22,647 nucleotides of DNA from a virus. The position numbers and the translations under genes are program-made. The notes below the pieces were generated by a model. The model was not told where the DNA came from. It saw only the letters and a program-made list of their open reading frames with translations, and did no database searches. This document shows positions 6,987 through 14,644 of this stretch, one piece after another (position 1 is the first letter of the stretch; the number at the start of each line of letters is the position of its first letter). Where the stretch lies: IMG/VR virus record IMGVR_UViG_3300042544_003935, positions 1-22,647 of that record, one strand, 5' to 3'.

Positions 6987-7418
6987 ATGTCACATATTAT
7001 CGAAACCGTCCTGACCACAAAACTCGCCGCATGGCTTGACCAGACCCGCCCCAATGGATTCCCCTCGGCGGCTGAGTTGCCGGTTCACGTTGCCAACCGT
7101 GACGAACTGCGAACCCGTCCCTGCCTCGTGCTTGCGACATCGGAAGCAAAACCGGTCTCAGGGATGCCTAACACCGCACGGATCAACCTCGACATTCATC
7201 TGTTCAGTCAGGTCGATGACACGCCGATCCACGAGCATGTCGCGTGGGCGATGTTGTTGAATACACTGCTGGCCAACGTGACAGGCCAGAGGGATTCACT
7301 CAACTCGGAATCGTTCGTCCTTCACGACTTGATCCTGCGCAGTTCTTCAACCACGCCGGACGAATCGCGCGGCCGGGAAACCGTGCTCAACTACGAGGCG
7401 GTTGTCTCCGCCCTGTGA
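6987..7418 (+). CDS. Tail terminator protein (U-like)
   Basis: A 143-residue protein in the place of lambda U (131 residues). U-like proteins cap the tail when the tube reaches its set length. The chain has the expected alpha/beta order: an N-terminal helix (HIIETVLTTKLAAWLD), strand RPCLVLAT, strand RINLDIHLFS, a helix in the middle (HEHVAWAMLLNTLLAN) and a C-terminal strand (RETVLNYEAVVSAL). An upstream extension of the open frame to 6537 was rejected because it runs out of frame through the Z-like gene and is Gly/Arg/Gln-rich. The start at 6987 follows a GTTGAC motif 22 bases away. Confidence 0.6.
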   Translation: MSHIIETVLTTKLAAWLDQTRPNGFPSAAELPVHVANRDELRTRPCLVLATSEAKPVSGMPNTARINLDIHLFSQVDDTPIHEHVAWAMLLNTLLANVTGQRDSLNSESFVLHDLILRSSSTTPDESRGRETVLNYEAVVSAL

Positions 7419-7422
7419 TGCG

Positions 7423-7428
7423 GTTGAC
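7423..7428 (+). promoter_or_regulatory. GTTGAC start motif before the tail tube gene
   Basis: GTTGAC begins 23 bases before the ATG at 7446 and lies in the intergenic gap, after the U-like stop. Confidence 0.55.
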
Positions 7429-7445
7429 ACGCCACACGCGGTCAA

Positions 7446-7826
7446 ATGGCCGCGACTTTCCTTGGCACCACCGGCAACTGGGGCATCCCCCAGGATGAAT
7501 CCGGCATCATCATCACCGACCTGTCCTTCGACTACTCCAACCAGGAGAAGGTCGTGCTGGACAAGGGCGGCGAAATCATCGGCCTCGCGCTCTATCAGGA
7601 GAAGGCCGAGATCAAGCTCTCCGGGCTGGTGAAGAAGACCGGCGCTTTCGCGGGCAAGATCGGCGCCGCCCTCGCGCTCACCAACGCGGTCCCGGCCCAC
7701 ATGCAGTCGAGCGGTGGCACCACGATCATCAAGCAGATCAGCCGCGCCCTCAACAACGAGGACTTCGAGAAGATCGACATCACCGCCACCAACTATCCGC
7801 TCGTGTCTTCCGGCGGTGGTGCGTGA
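7446..7826 (+). CDS. Major tail tube protein (V-like)
   Basis: A 126-residue, acidic, beta-rich protein (GTTGNWGIPQDESGIIITDLSFDYSN cut in two shorter parts: GTTGNWGIPQDESG and IIITDLSFDYSN). The strand EIIGLALYQEKAEIKLSGLV resembles tail tube subunits, in which a beta sheet forms the tube lumen. It is small but within the range for tube proteins. It lies after the U-like gene and upstream of the G/GT chaperones and tape measure, as expected. It stands out among the tail genes as the one whose product should be made in hundreds of copies. Only one tube gene is present and no sheath gene, which points to a siphovirus tail. Confidence 0.7.
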   Translation: MAATFLGTTGNWGIPQDESGIIITDLSFDYSNQEKVVLDKGGEIIGLALYQEKAEIKLSGLVKKTGAFAGKIGAALALTNAVPAHMQSSGGTTIIKQISRALNNEDFEKIDITATNYPLVSSGGGA

Positions 7827-7854
7827 GCCAGACTTTCGAACCTGAGATACCGAT

Positions 7855-8256
7855 ATGAACGCGATCACCCACATTTCATCCACCGCCACCAGTAACACCT
7901 GCCTCGCAGCCGCTCTAACGGCCGTGGGCATTCCGCTCGCCGAGAAGCCCTTCGTTCGTGTCGTTGGCGACGGCATCCGCGGCGAGCGCACCGTCTGGTT
8001 CTTCGAGCCACAAAGCCCATGCGGAAAGTTCCAGACCAAGGAACTCATCGAAGCGTGGAACGACGACGCCTGGCACCTCGCAAATTCGGAGCACCCGTTC
8101 GCCTACATCAAGTGTGCGCTCATGAACCGCCAGCGTCTGGTGGACAAGGTGAAGCAAGACGTGCCGCTCGCCTGTGTGAAGCGCCGGGGCAAGGTCGCCT
8201 TCATCCCCCTCGATGCATCGCCCGCCACTGAAGACCTGTTCCTCCGCCACCTCTGA
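7855..8256 (+). CDS. Unknown protein between tube and tail chaperone genes
   Basis: A 133-residue protein that I do not recognise. It has no signal peptide or membrane segment. It contains three Cys residues before the last third, a Trp-rich middle (VWFFEPQ, WNDDAWHL) and a basic stretch VKRRGKVAFIPL. Many phages have a single small gene here with no known role. The 28-base gap before it holds no GTTGAC motif and no clear Shine-Dalgarno. Base use is like that of its neighbours, so it does not look like a recent import. It could help tail assembly, but nothing in the sequence proves this. Confidence 0.65.
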   Translation: MNAITHISSTATSNTCLAAALTAVGIPLAEKPFVRVVGDGIRGERTVWFFEPQSPCGKFQTKELIEAWNDDAWHLANSEHPFAYIKCALMNRQRLVDKVKQDVPLACVKRRGKVAFIPLDASPATEDLFLRHL

Positions 8257-8260
8257 AGCC

Positions 8261-8680
8261 ATGGACGACACCGACCGCCAGAAACTCCTCTCCGCCGCCT
8301 TTCACGATGTGGAAACCATCGTCGGCGGGCACGCCATGCGCCCGCTGTCGCTGGCCAGCTACGACGTGCTGCTGCGCACCGGCAACCCGCTGGTGAAGGG
8401 TAAAATGCCGAAGGACGGCACACCCGAGTTCACCTCGGCCATCATGGGTTTCGTTTACACCCATTGCGCCCCGTGGCCCGAGGTGGTGCGGGCGTCATTT
8501 GATGAACAGGCCTTCCGTGAGGCTGCTTTGATCTTCTGCGGCGGGCTCGCCCCTGCCGATTTCCAGACCGCCTTCAAGCGGCTGGAGGAGCAGAGCCGGG
8601 AACTGGAGGCGGCACAGGTCGATCCCGTGTCGGTGCTGCCGGGAAAAAAGCCCCGCCCTGCGACGAGCCCGGCTTCCTAG
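8261..8680 (+). CDS. Tail assembly chaperone G
   Basis: A 139-residue, mainly helical protein just before the tape measure region. Its C-terminus contains GGA AAA AAG, giving the phased heptamer A AAA AAG (8644-8650). This is the same slippery sequence as in E. coli dnaX. A -1 slip reads into the 86-codon frame ending at 8910. In lambda and most siphoviruses, G and the frameshifted GT fusion are made in a set ratio and coat the tape measure during tail building. The start was placed at 8261 (MDDTDRQKLL), 4 bases after the stop of the previous gene; the upstream open frame is a shadow of that gene. Without the slip the protein ends PRPATSPAS. Confidence 0.78.
   Translation: MDDTDRQKLLSAAFHDVETIVGGHAMRPLSLASYDVLLRTGNPLVKGKMPKDGTPEFTSAIMGFVYTHCAPWPEVVRASFDEQAFREAALIFCGGLAPADFQTAFKRLEEQSRELEAAQVDPVSVLPGKKPRPATSPAS
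8644..8650 (+). other. -1 programmed frameshift site, A AAA AAG
   Basis: The heptamer is correctly phased with the G frame (GGA AAA AAG) and is followed by a long open -1 frame, in the place where lambda-type phages always have such a site. Confidence 0.8.
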
Positions 8681-8910
8681 CCGCCCAGGTGTTCGCCGTC
8701 ACCGCTGAGACCGGATGGTCTGAGGAGCGTGTCCTGTTCATGCCGCTGGCAAGACTGGCGCAATACCAGCACTGCCTGCTGCGAAAAAATGGGACGAGGA
8801 CAAATTGGTGTAACTCCGGCTTTGATAAGCCTACTCTGCGGGACCAGTTGGATGCCCTTCGAATCCGTTACGGACTATCGTGGGCATCGTGGAGCGATGA
8901 GGTTGATTAA
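8650..8910 (+). CDS. T domain of the frameshifted tail chaperone GT
   Basis: Read after a -1 slip at 8644-8650, this adds 86 residues to the first 130 of G, giving about 216 in all. It opens APPCDEPGFLAAQVF and contains WSEERVLFMPLARLAQYQHCL, the pattern of T domains that bind the tape measure and tube. The frame has no good independent start (GTG at 8689 would drop the N-terminus). A 4-bp hairpin CGGC-TTCCTA-GCCG lies 19 bases after the slip site, too weak to be sure of. From 8784 the frame may be damaged: one base shift at A AAA AAT would give KKWDEDKLV and a stop at 8813, a more natural end. Confidence 0.7.
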   Translation, partial: APPCDEPGFLAAQVFAVTAETGWSEERVLFMPLARLAQYQHCLLRKNGTRTNWCNSGFDKPTLRDQLDALRIRYGLSWASWSDEVD

Positions 8911-8954
8911 TTGAATGTTGCATGACTGATTGGTGATGACATGCTCCCGATTGC

Positions 8955-8975
8955 CCGAGGTGACCTCCACCTCGG
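8955..8975 (+). promoter_or_regulatory. Hairpin before the low-GC accessory gene
   Basis: CCGAGGTG and CACCTCGG form a perfect 8-bp stem with loop ACCTC, ending 18 bases before the ATG at 8994. It has no T-tract, so it is not a standard terminator. It may mark an insertion edge, stabilise the transcript or bind a regulator; nothing else is known. Confidence 0.5.
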
Positions 8976-8993
8976 AATCTGGAGAACTGAAAT

Positions 8994-9479
8994 ATGAGTG
9001 AGATGCAGTTGTTTGAAAGATGGTTTGTCGCACCCCTGGAAAAGCTGAAGGAGTGCAACAACGGAGATGGTGCCTTCGTCGCCCTGATGATGAGCTTGCC
9101 GCTTTATGAACGTCTCTTGAAGAGCCGAATCAAGATTCGTGACGGCAGTTGTCCGGATGCGGCTTTCAACACTGAAGTCTGCGCCGACCTCGGCATAACC
9201 GAAAGTGTGAGACAAAAATTTTGGAGTATTTTCCGAGTCGGAATGATGCATCAAGCTATGCCTCAAGCCGGAAAAACCTATTGGGAATTTGGTTCAGTAT
9301 GGGATGGCTACCCTCAAATCGAAGATCGGATGGGGATTCAAGTCATGAGCATCGATCCGTGGAAGTTCGCGGATCATGTAATCGCTCTCTGTCGCTCCGA
9401 ACCTGCGGCTTTGGTTGCGTCGGAGAGTTTTCCGTTCGCATCGATTTACACGGTGCCAGTTTATAAGGTGGGTGACTGA
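8994..9479 (+). CDS. Accessory protein of unknown function (moron)
   Basis: A 161-residue protein that I do not recognise, placed between the tail chaperone and tape measure genes, where conserved tail genes normally abut. It differs from its neighbours: far lower GC (about half G+C in a sampled 60 bases), many AT-rich codons, and a regular GGAG Shine-Dalgarno at 8981-8984 with 9-base spacing, in contrast with the GTTGAC type seen elsewhere. The protein is Met- and Cys-containing and probably cytosolic, with helices such as FVALMMSLPLYERLLKSR and a C-terminal ALVASESFPFASIYTVPVY. No transmembrane segment or catalytic motif is apparent. The features suggest a transferred gene expressed on its own, for example in immunity, but there is no sign of a specific function. 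Confidence 0.75.
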   Translation: MSEMQLFERWFVAPLEKLKECNNGDGAFVALMMSLPLYERLLKSRIKIRDGSCPDAAFNTEVCADLGITESVRQKFWSIFRVGMMHQAMPQAGKTYWEFGSVWDGYPQIEDRMGIQVMSIDPWKFADHVIALCRSEPAALVASESFPFASIYTVPVYKVGD

Positions 9480-9490
9480 GCGGAAGCCAA

Positions 9491-9496
9491 GTTGAC
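9491..9496 (+). promoter_or_regulatory. GTTGAC start motif before the tape measure gene
   Basis: GTTGAC begins 20 bases before the ATG at 9511, just right of the low-GC accessory gene. It is in the GC-rich phage part of the gap, so the accessory insertion left the tape measure leader intact. Confidence 0.55.
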
Positions 9497-9510
9497 GCGC
9501 CCCCCGGCGC

Positions 9511-11271
9511 ATGAGCGCCCTGACCGTTACCCTTGGAGCCGACATCACCGCCCTGAAGCGGGCCATGGCTGGCGCATCGGAACTCGTTTCGGCATCCGCC
9601 CGACGCATGGGCAAGATCACCGGCGCGGGACTGGCGGGGCTCGGCAAAGGTGGCGCGGCGGCGCTCAGCAAGGGCTTCTCGGTCGCGGGCACGGCGCTCA
9701 AGGCAGGCGTGGGTGCTGCGTTGGCGGGTGGCGCGGCGGCGATGGGTGTCGGCGTGAAGGCGGTCAACGCAGCCGCCGACTTCGAGCAGACCAAGGTGGC
9801 GTTTTCCACGCTGATCGGCGATGTGGGCAAGGCCGAGGAAACGCTGGCGAAACTTCGGGAACTTGGTGCCAAGACGCCATTCGAGTTTCCCGAACTGGCC
9901 GACGCCGGCCGCAAGCTTATCGCCTTCGGGGAATCCGCCGACTCGGTGCCCGAAACCCTGCGACGCATCGGCGACGTGTCCGCGGGCGTGCAGGCACCGG
10001 TCAACGAGATCGCTGAACTCTACGGCAAGGCACGGGTGCAGGGTCGGTTGTTCGCCGAGGACATCAATCAGCTCACCGGCCGCGGCATCCCGATCATCCA
10101 GGAACTTGCCAAGCAGTTCGGCGTGTCAGACTCCGAGGTGAAGAAGCTCGTGGAATCCGGCAAGGTCGGCTTCCCCAACATCGAGCGGGCGTTCATCGAC
10201 ATGACCTCCCAGGGCGGCAAGTTCTCGGGCATGATGGAGGCGCAGAGCAAGACGACCTCGGGCCTGTTCTCCACCCTCAAGGACACGATCAATGAGGTGT
10301 TCCTCACGCTCGGGACTCCGATCAACGACGCCATCCGTCCCCTGGTCGAGCAGGCCATTGGACTGGTCCAGAAACTCACGCCCCTCGCTGCGGAAGCAGG
10401 CAAGAGGGTGAAGGAGGCCGTCATGTTCGTGATCGCCGCGTTCAAGAGCGGCCAGCTTCTCGATCTCGTCACCTCGGGTTTGAAGCTCGCCTTCGCGGTG
10501 GGGGTGAACGCCTTGGTCAATGGCTTCCGCACCGCCATCGAGTTCTTCTGGAACCTCCTAACCGATGGAGCGATGTGGAAGAGCCTCGGCACGACGCTGC
10601 TCGGTCTGGTGGCCGGCTTCGGTGCCGCTTTGCTCAACGCGTTCCAGACGCCCATCGTCTATCTGCAATCCGGGATGGAATGGGTGGTGGCGCACCTGCT
10701 CAAGGGCCTGCTCAAGATTCCGGGAATGTCCGACCTGCTCGGCTTCGAGGCCGGCGACGTGGAAACCGATTTCGGCCGCATCCTCAAGGACCGGCAGGAA
10801 ACCGGTGCCGAACTCTTCGGCATGAACTTCAAGGACATGGCGGAGGAAGCTCAGGGACTACTCGGCAAAGGCGCTCCCCAACTCGGCGAACGGGTGGCGG
10901 AAGCAGCACGGAAGGCGGGCGAAACCACTGGTAGCGAACTGATCGACACCAGTGGCCTGCGGGACAGTTTCGGCAAGGTGGTGGCCTCCATCCGCGACAC
11001 GATGCCCAAGCCCGAGGAGATGAAGCAGGCGGCTACCGCTGCGGCGAAGGTGACGACCGACAATACGCCTGCGGTCGCCAAACCGGCCGCCTCCACGCTT
11101 GCGCCCATCGTCACCTCGCTCGGCAAGGTGGGCGGCGGCGGATACTCGACCGGAGCGCTGGACGCCCAACGCGAGAACAACCGGCTGACCAGTGAAACCA
11201 ACCGGATCTTGCGCGACATGAGCGAACGGATGAAGCCGGGGACCGGCACCTACGTTCCGGTATTCGGTTGA
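9511..11271 (+). CDS. Tail tape measure protein (H-like)
   Basis: A 586-residue protein with the N-terminal tape measure domain: after an Ala/Gly-rich helical lead-in (residues 1-90) comes FEQTKVAFSTLIGD, the KTPFEFPEL region, and LTGRGIPIIQELAKQFG, hallmarks of the family. Two hydrophobic helical stretches follow in the middle (around residues 310-350 and 355-385), of the kind that may enter the host membrane when DNA is delivered. The C-terminus is Ala/Thr/Lys-rich. Tape length sets tail length: about 0.15 nm per residue would suggest a tail of roughly 90 nm, a rough guide only. The ATG has a GTTGAC motif 20 bases before it; the TGA is part of the next one. Confidence 0.92.
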   Translation: MSALTVTLGADITALKRAMAGASELVSASARRMGKITGAGLAGLGKGGAAALSKGFSVAGTALKAGVGAALAGGAAAMGVGVKAVNAAADFEQTKVAFSTLIGDVGKAEETLAKLRELGAKTPFEFPELADAGRKLIAFGESADSVPETLRRIGDVSAGVQAPVNEIAELYGKARVQGRLFAEDINQLTGRGIPIIQELAKQFGVSDSEVKKLVESGKVGFPNIERAFIDMTSQGGKFSGMMEAQSKTTSGLFSTLKDTINEVFLTLGTPINDAIRPLVEQAIGLVQKLTPLAAEAGKRVKEAVMFVIAAFKSGQLLDLVTSGLKLAFAVGVNALVNGFRTAIEFFWNLLTDGAMWKSLGTTLLGLVAGFGAALLNAFQTPIVYLQSGMEWVVAHLLKGLLKIPGMSDLLGFEAGDVETDFGRILKDRQETGAELFGMNFKDMAEEAQGLLGKGAPQLGERVAEAARKAGETTGSELIDTSGLRDSFGKVVASIRDTMPKPEEMKQAATAAAKVTTDNTPAVAKPAASTLAPIVTSLGKVGGGGYSTGALDAQRENNRLTSETNRILRDMSERMKPGTGTYVPVFG

Positions 11272-11272
11272 C
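11267..11272 (+). promoter_or_regulatory. GTTGAC start motif before the first distal tail gene
   Basis: GTTGAC begins 23 bases before the ATG at 11290 and includes the tape measure TGA. Confidence 0.55.
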
Positions 11273-11289
11273 GCCGCCACCCGGCCAAG

Positions 11290-12012
11290 ATGCCGAGACA
11301 CATCGCGATTCAACCGGGGCGACTCTACCCGCAGCCGGATTATTCGGTGGCGGTGGACCGCGAGGGCAAGTGGACCGCCACCCAGGTGTTCCTGTGCCAC
11401 CGCAATTCCCTCACCCAGGTAATGCCGCGTCCGGGCACTCCCCACCCGGACATTCCGTTCATCTGGGTGGACAACGCCACCGCCCAAGTCAGCGAGGGCG
11501 ACATTGCCCAGATCACCTGCAACTACGCGGGCACCGACAACACCGCCAACGACCCGGCAAAGACGACCTACTCGCTCGGCCTGTCGTTGTCCGAGGAGCC
11601 TTTGCTTTCCCACAAGAAGTTCCGCGATCTCACCGACGAGGAGAAGGAGGCGCTGCAGGCGATCATCAGCGGCAAAGACAAGGATTCTTCCGGCAGTTCC
11701 TACAAGGACAAGGTGACAAGTGCCACCGGCAAGAAGGCACTGGAGAAGATTTTGCGCGGCCAAACCTCCTATTACTCGCCGAAGGTGGTCTGGCGGCAAT
11801 CCACCGTGCGCAAGACCTCGGCGGCATCCAGCGACGTGCGCAAGATCGGGCAGATCGACAGCCCCGACGGGCGGCAGCCCAACCTATCAGACGGTCGGAC
11901 GTGGCTGCTCAACAGCGTGAGCCAGAGCCAGGAGGGCAACTCCTACCGCATCGAGCGCGAGTGGATTTCATCCGACGCGGGCGGTTGGGACGAAGACATC
12001 TACAACCTCTGA
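11290..12012 (+). CDS. Distal tail protein of unknown family
   Basis: A 240-residue protein immediately after the tape measure, where the distal tail or tail-tip proteins lie. It does not match a family I can name. Its opening (IAIQPGRLYPQPDYSVAVDR) is beta-like; residues 115-150 form a charged helical segment (LTDEEKEALQAIISGKDKDS); the C-terminal third (GRTWLLNSVSQSQEGNSY and REWISSDAGGWDEDIYNL) is a strand-rich region with many aromatic residues. There is no signal peptide. It precedes by 4 bases another unknown tail gene and is likely part of the same baseplate. Lambda M, L, K and I are not recognisable in the window, so this gene may replace one or more. Confidence 0.6.
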   Translation: MPRHIAIQPGRLYPQPDYSVAVDREGKWTATQVFLCHRNSLTQVMPRPGTPHPDIPFIWVDNATAQVSEGDIAQITCNYAGTDNTANDPAKTTYSLGLSLSEEPLLSHKKFRDLTDEEKEALQAIISGKDKDSSGSSYKDKVTSATGKKALEKILRGQTSYYSPKVVWRQSTVRKTSAASSDVRKIGQIDSPDGRQPNLSDGRTWLLNSVSQSQEGNSYRIEREWISSDAGGWDEDIYNL

Positions 12013-12016
12013 AATC

Positions 12017-12664
12017 ATGCGCCTGCCATCGAAGAAACGCCCCGGCAATCCGATCCTCGCCAAGGACTGGAACCTCCTCATCGACGCGCTGGAAGCTCGC
12101 ACGCCGCGACCGGGCCCCGGCACCGAGATTGTTTCGACCTCGGCAGGTTTCACCTTTCGCGTGAAGCCCTCCGCTGCGGGGGGCGCGGGTGCCAAGGCAG
12201 TTCCGCTCGCCATCCTCGGGTCGCGTCCGCCCTACATCGCCGCACCGGCCACACCGCCCGACCCGCAGGCGACCGGCAAGCGGTATTACATCGAATGGGG
12301 CACGCTCAACAATCTGGTCGCGGAAAACTGGGATGATCATTTCGATGTGTCAGCAACCACCTACTTCTTCGCCAAGGCCACGCTGAGGACCACCGGCTCG
12401 CTGCTCGTCACCCGATGGGAAATCGTCACCGGCCCGAACTACGACTCCCATGAAATGCCCGACTGGGAAATCGGGGCAAGCCGTCCCAACAGCGCGGTCG
12501 TCTCGCTTGGCATGGTCTTCGTTGCCGACGGCGTTCACACCATCGCGCAGTCGGGAGGCGGATCACTGGTCGTGAGCGAGCACGTCACCTCGATCCAACC
12601 GGGATCTTCGGCCGGCGACATCCGCGTCGGCAAGGAACTCACCTATCACCGGCTGGCCTACTGA
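12017..12664 (+). CDS. Tail-tip or baseplate protein of unknown family
   Basis: A 215-residue protein beginning with a basic segment MRLPSKKRPGNPILAKDWNL. A Gly/Ala-rich stretch lies near residues 50-60. The rest looks beta-rich, with KRYYIEWGTLNNLV, TTYFFAKATLRTTGSLLVTRW and a final GKELTYHRLAY. The RPGNPILAKDWN opening followed by a small-residue linker and a beta domain suggests a structural connector or fibre-like part, but I do not recognise it as a named family. It begins 4 bases after the previous stop and ends 3 bases before the next ATG, so these genes are probably translated together. No signal sequence or catalytic residues are visible. Confidence 0.6.
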   Translation: MRLPSKKRPGNPILAKDWNLLIDALEARTPRPGPGTEIVSTSAGFTFRVKPSAAGGAGAKAVPLAILGSRPPYIAAPATPPDPQATGKRYYIEWGTLNNLVAENWDDHFDVSATTYFFAKATLRTTGSLLVTRWEIVTGPNYDSHEMPDWEIGASRPNSAVVSLGMVFVADGVHTIAQSGGGSLVVSEHVTSIQPGSSAGDIRVGKELTYHRLAY

Positions 12665-12667
12665 AAC

Positions 12668-14620
12668 ATGAACCTCACCTACAACGACCTGATGCCGCCC
12701 AAACCGACGGCGCCGATCAAGCAGGTGTGGTTTCGCCTGCCGCTCACGCCGTTTTTCATCGATCCGTCGGGCAGCGGCAATCCACGCACCCGCGGCTTCC
12801 ACGGCGATGACTTCTTCCTCCAATACAAGAACACCCGCGAGTTCAAGGAGGACGGGACGCTTGAGGACGAGCCGATCTGCGGTTTTGCCGCCTATCGAAA
12901 ATCGACTTCGGTGGACTTCGAGGAAGAGGAGTATTGGAGCGGCACGCTGACCCGGTCCTACGTGTTCGATCAGGACACCAACCAAGTGCGCGTCGAGACT
13001 GTGGAGCAAGGCAACCACACCATCGGCCTGACTCATACCCGCACGGCGACCACTGCGAAGCAGGGTGATCCGTTCGAGGATCCGCCGACCCACATCGAGA
13101 TCACGCTCTCCGAGGCTGTGGACAAGGCGTGGCTTGCGGGTGAGTTGCAGCGGTGGATGGACGAGCCGGATGACTTCCGCGAAGCGACAGGCGGCGGCCT
13201 CGGCACGTACTCCTACATCGGCCAGGGAGCCACCCGCAGTGAGAGCGACGGATACCTTGGCATCGTCGGCGGTGGTGACGTGGTGGCGTTCGGTCCGTGG
13301 TTTTATGGCGAACCGTTCGGCATGGTTGGCGACGAGGGGGAGAAATGGAACGGACGGTTTTCCACCTGGATCAACCGGGTCCGGCGAAAGAACGCGCCGG
13401 TCATCCATCGGGAAAGCTCCAAGCATGACGGGGCTGTGTATTTGGGAAGCTCGAATCTGGCGGTCGGCGATTCAATCTATCGGGACGGATACGCGGAAAT
13501 GGCGCTGTCGGACCTGATTGGTGACGTGTGGATGGATGGCCACGGCGTGTTTCAGGAGTCCGATGCGCTCGACTCGTTTCCGATGGAGGCAGCCTACGCT
13601 TACGATTTCCACGGCCTGGTGTCTCACACCGGCGACGGCGAGGCCAACGAACTGACCCTGGTGAGCCGCACCGGAAAGCGATACCGGGTCACGATCCAGA
13701 CAGGCCGCAACGAATACAACGAGGACGGCTCCGAATGGGTGACGAGCCAGAGCCATGTCCTGACGACCGATGCATCCACGCTCCAGGCAACGCTCACGCT
13801 TGAGGAAAACGAAGACGCGTGGGAAATCCGCGTGGCACGCATCGAGGAGGAGGTCACCATCGAAGGCCAGAAGCAGTGGCGGGTCGTGGCGGATGCGGAC
13901 GCCTATGCGCAATACGTGAAGGATCTTCAAGCGTGGCAGACCGCATGGGACGCTTGGGACGTGGGTGGCCGGGTGGGAGATGCCCCGATCAAACCCGCCG
14001 AACAGAAGTATCCCGCTTCCCTCATCGGCCCCGATGTGGTGGGGAGCTACCTGCTGCTGGCGGCGATGAAACTGCGGAGCGGCACCCGGTTCGGATTCTC
14101 ACCGCTCGTGTATTCCGAGGAAACCGCGAATGACCGCTACCGCAAGCGCACGTTCAAGCTGCACCTCACTCCGGGAACCGTCGAATCTCATGAGGGGGCA
14201 TGCGGGCTGGCGACCATCAGCGGCTCGGCCGATCTGGAATGGAGCGAGGAGTTCGACGCGGAAACCGGACTGCAGCTTCCCCGCGAGGTGGGCCAGTGGC
14301 AACTCAGCATCAACGGACAGGACTGGACGCAGGAATCCTACGCCGAGTTCGACAGCGTGTTCTTCAACGGATCGACCTCGAAGGTTCAGACGGCCACCAA
14401 GATCCGGCGCGAGGGAACCTACACATGGGCGGGCCGATTCCTCGTGGCGTTCGACGCGCCGGATCCGCGCGGCAAGGTTCTGTCCACCGGCTGGGCCAAA
14501 GCCGCCATGTCCGCGGTCGATGAAAGGAACGAATCGGAAGCTCTCACGCTCGATCCGCCAGCGGCGGGAGGAAGCGTGTTCTTCGAGGGGCACCGGCTGA
14601 CCTATGACACGGGGGCGTGA
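12668..14620 (+). CDS. Large tail protein (probable baseplate or receptor-contact protein)
   Basis: At 650 residues this is the largest product of the window. No family is recognised. It is acidic, rich in Trp, Tyr and beta strands, with no signal peptide or membrane segment. An early Pro-rich section (MPPKPTAPIKQVWFRLPLTP) leads to repeated short strand patterns. Residues near 405-440 (YAQYVKDLQAWQTAWDAWDV) form an aromatic helix. The last third carries GQWQLSINGQDW and TYTWAGRFLVAFDAPD, which look like a sandwich fold. It follows two other distal tail genes and precedes a tail fibre, so a central baseplate hub or tip protein analogous to lambda J by position is plausible, though J is much longer and has different motifs. 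Confidence 0.55.
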   Translation: MNLTYNDLMPPKPTAPIKQVWFRLPLTPFFIDPSGSGNPRTRGFHGDDFFLQYKNTREFKEDGTLEDEPICGFAAYRKSTSVDFEEEEYWSGTLTRSYVFDQDTNQVRVETVEQGNHTIGLTHTRTATTAKQGDPFEDPPTHIEITLSEAVDKAWLAGELQRWMDEPDDFREATGGGLGTYSYIGQGATRSESDGYLGIVGGGDVVAFGPWFYGEPFGMVGDEGEKWNGRFSTWINRVRRKNAPVIHRESSKHDGAVYLGSSNLAVGDSIYRDGYAEMALSDLIGDVWMDGHGVFQESDALDSFPMEAAYAYDFHGLVSHTGDGEANELTLVSRTGKRYRVTIQTGRNEYNEDGSEWVTSQSHVLTTDASTLQATLTLEENEDAWEIRVARIEEEVTIEGQKQWRVVADADAYAQYVKDLQAWQTAWDAWDVGGRVGDAPIKPAEQKYPASLIGPDVVGSYLLLAAMKLRSGTRFGFSPLVYSEETANDRYRKRTFKLHLTPGTVESHEGACGLATISGSADLEWSEEFDAETGLQLPREVGQWQLSINGQDWTQESYAEFDSVFFNGSTSKVQTATKIRREGTYTWAGRFLVAFDAPDPRGKVLSTGWAKAAMSAVDERNESEALTLDPPAAGGSVFFEGHRLTYDTGA

Positions 14621-14624
14621 TCCG

Positions 14625-14630
14625 GTTGAC
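14625..14630 (+). promoter_or_regulatory. GTTGAC start motif before the tail fibre gene
   Basis: GTTGAC begins 20 bases before the GTG start at 14645, in the gap after the stop of the large tail protein. Confidence 0.55.
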
Positions 14631-14644
14631 AGCAGGGCACGGGC

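Noticed and set aside
12563-13426. Minus-strand open frame of 287 codons, and the longer one at 14099-15784
   Set aside because: Both are shadows of the large tail and fibre genes, with no family pattern.
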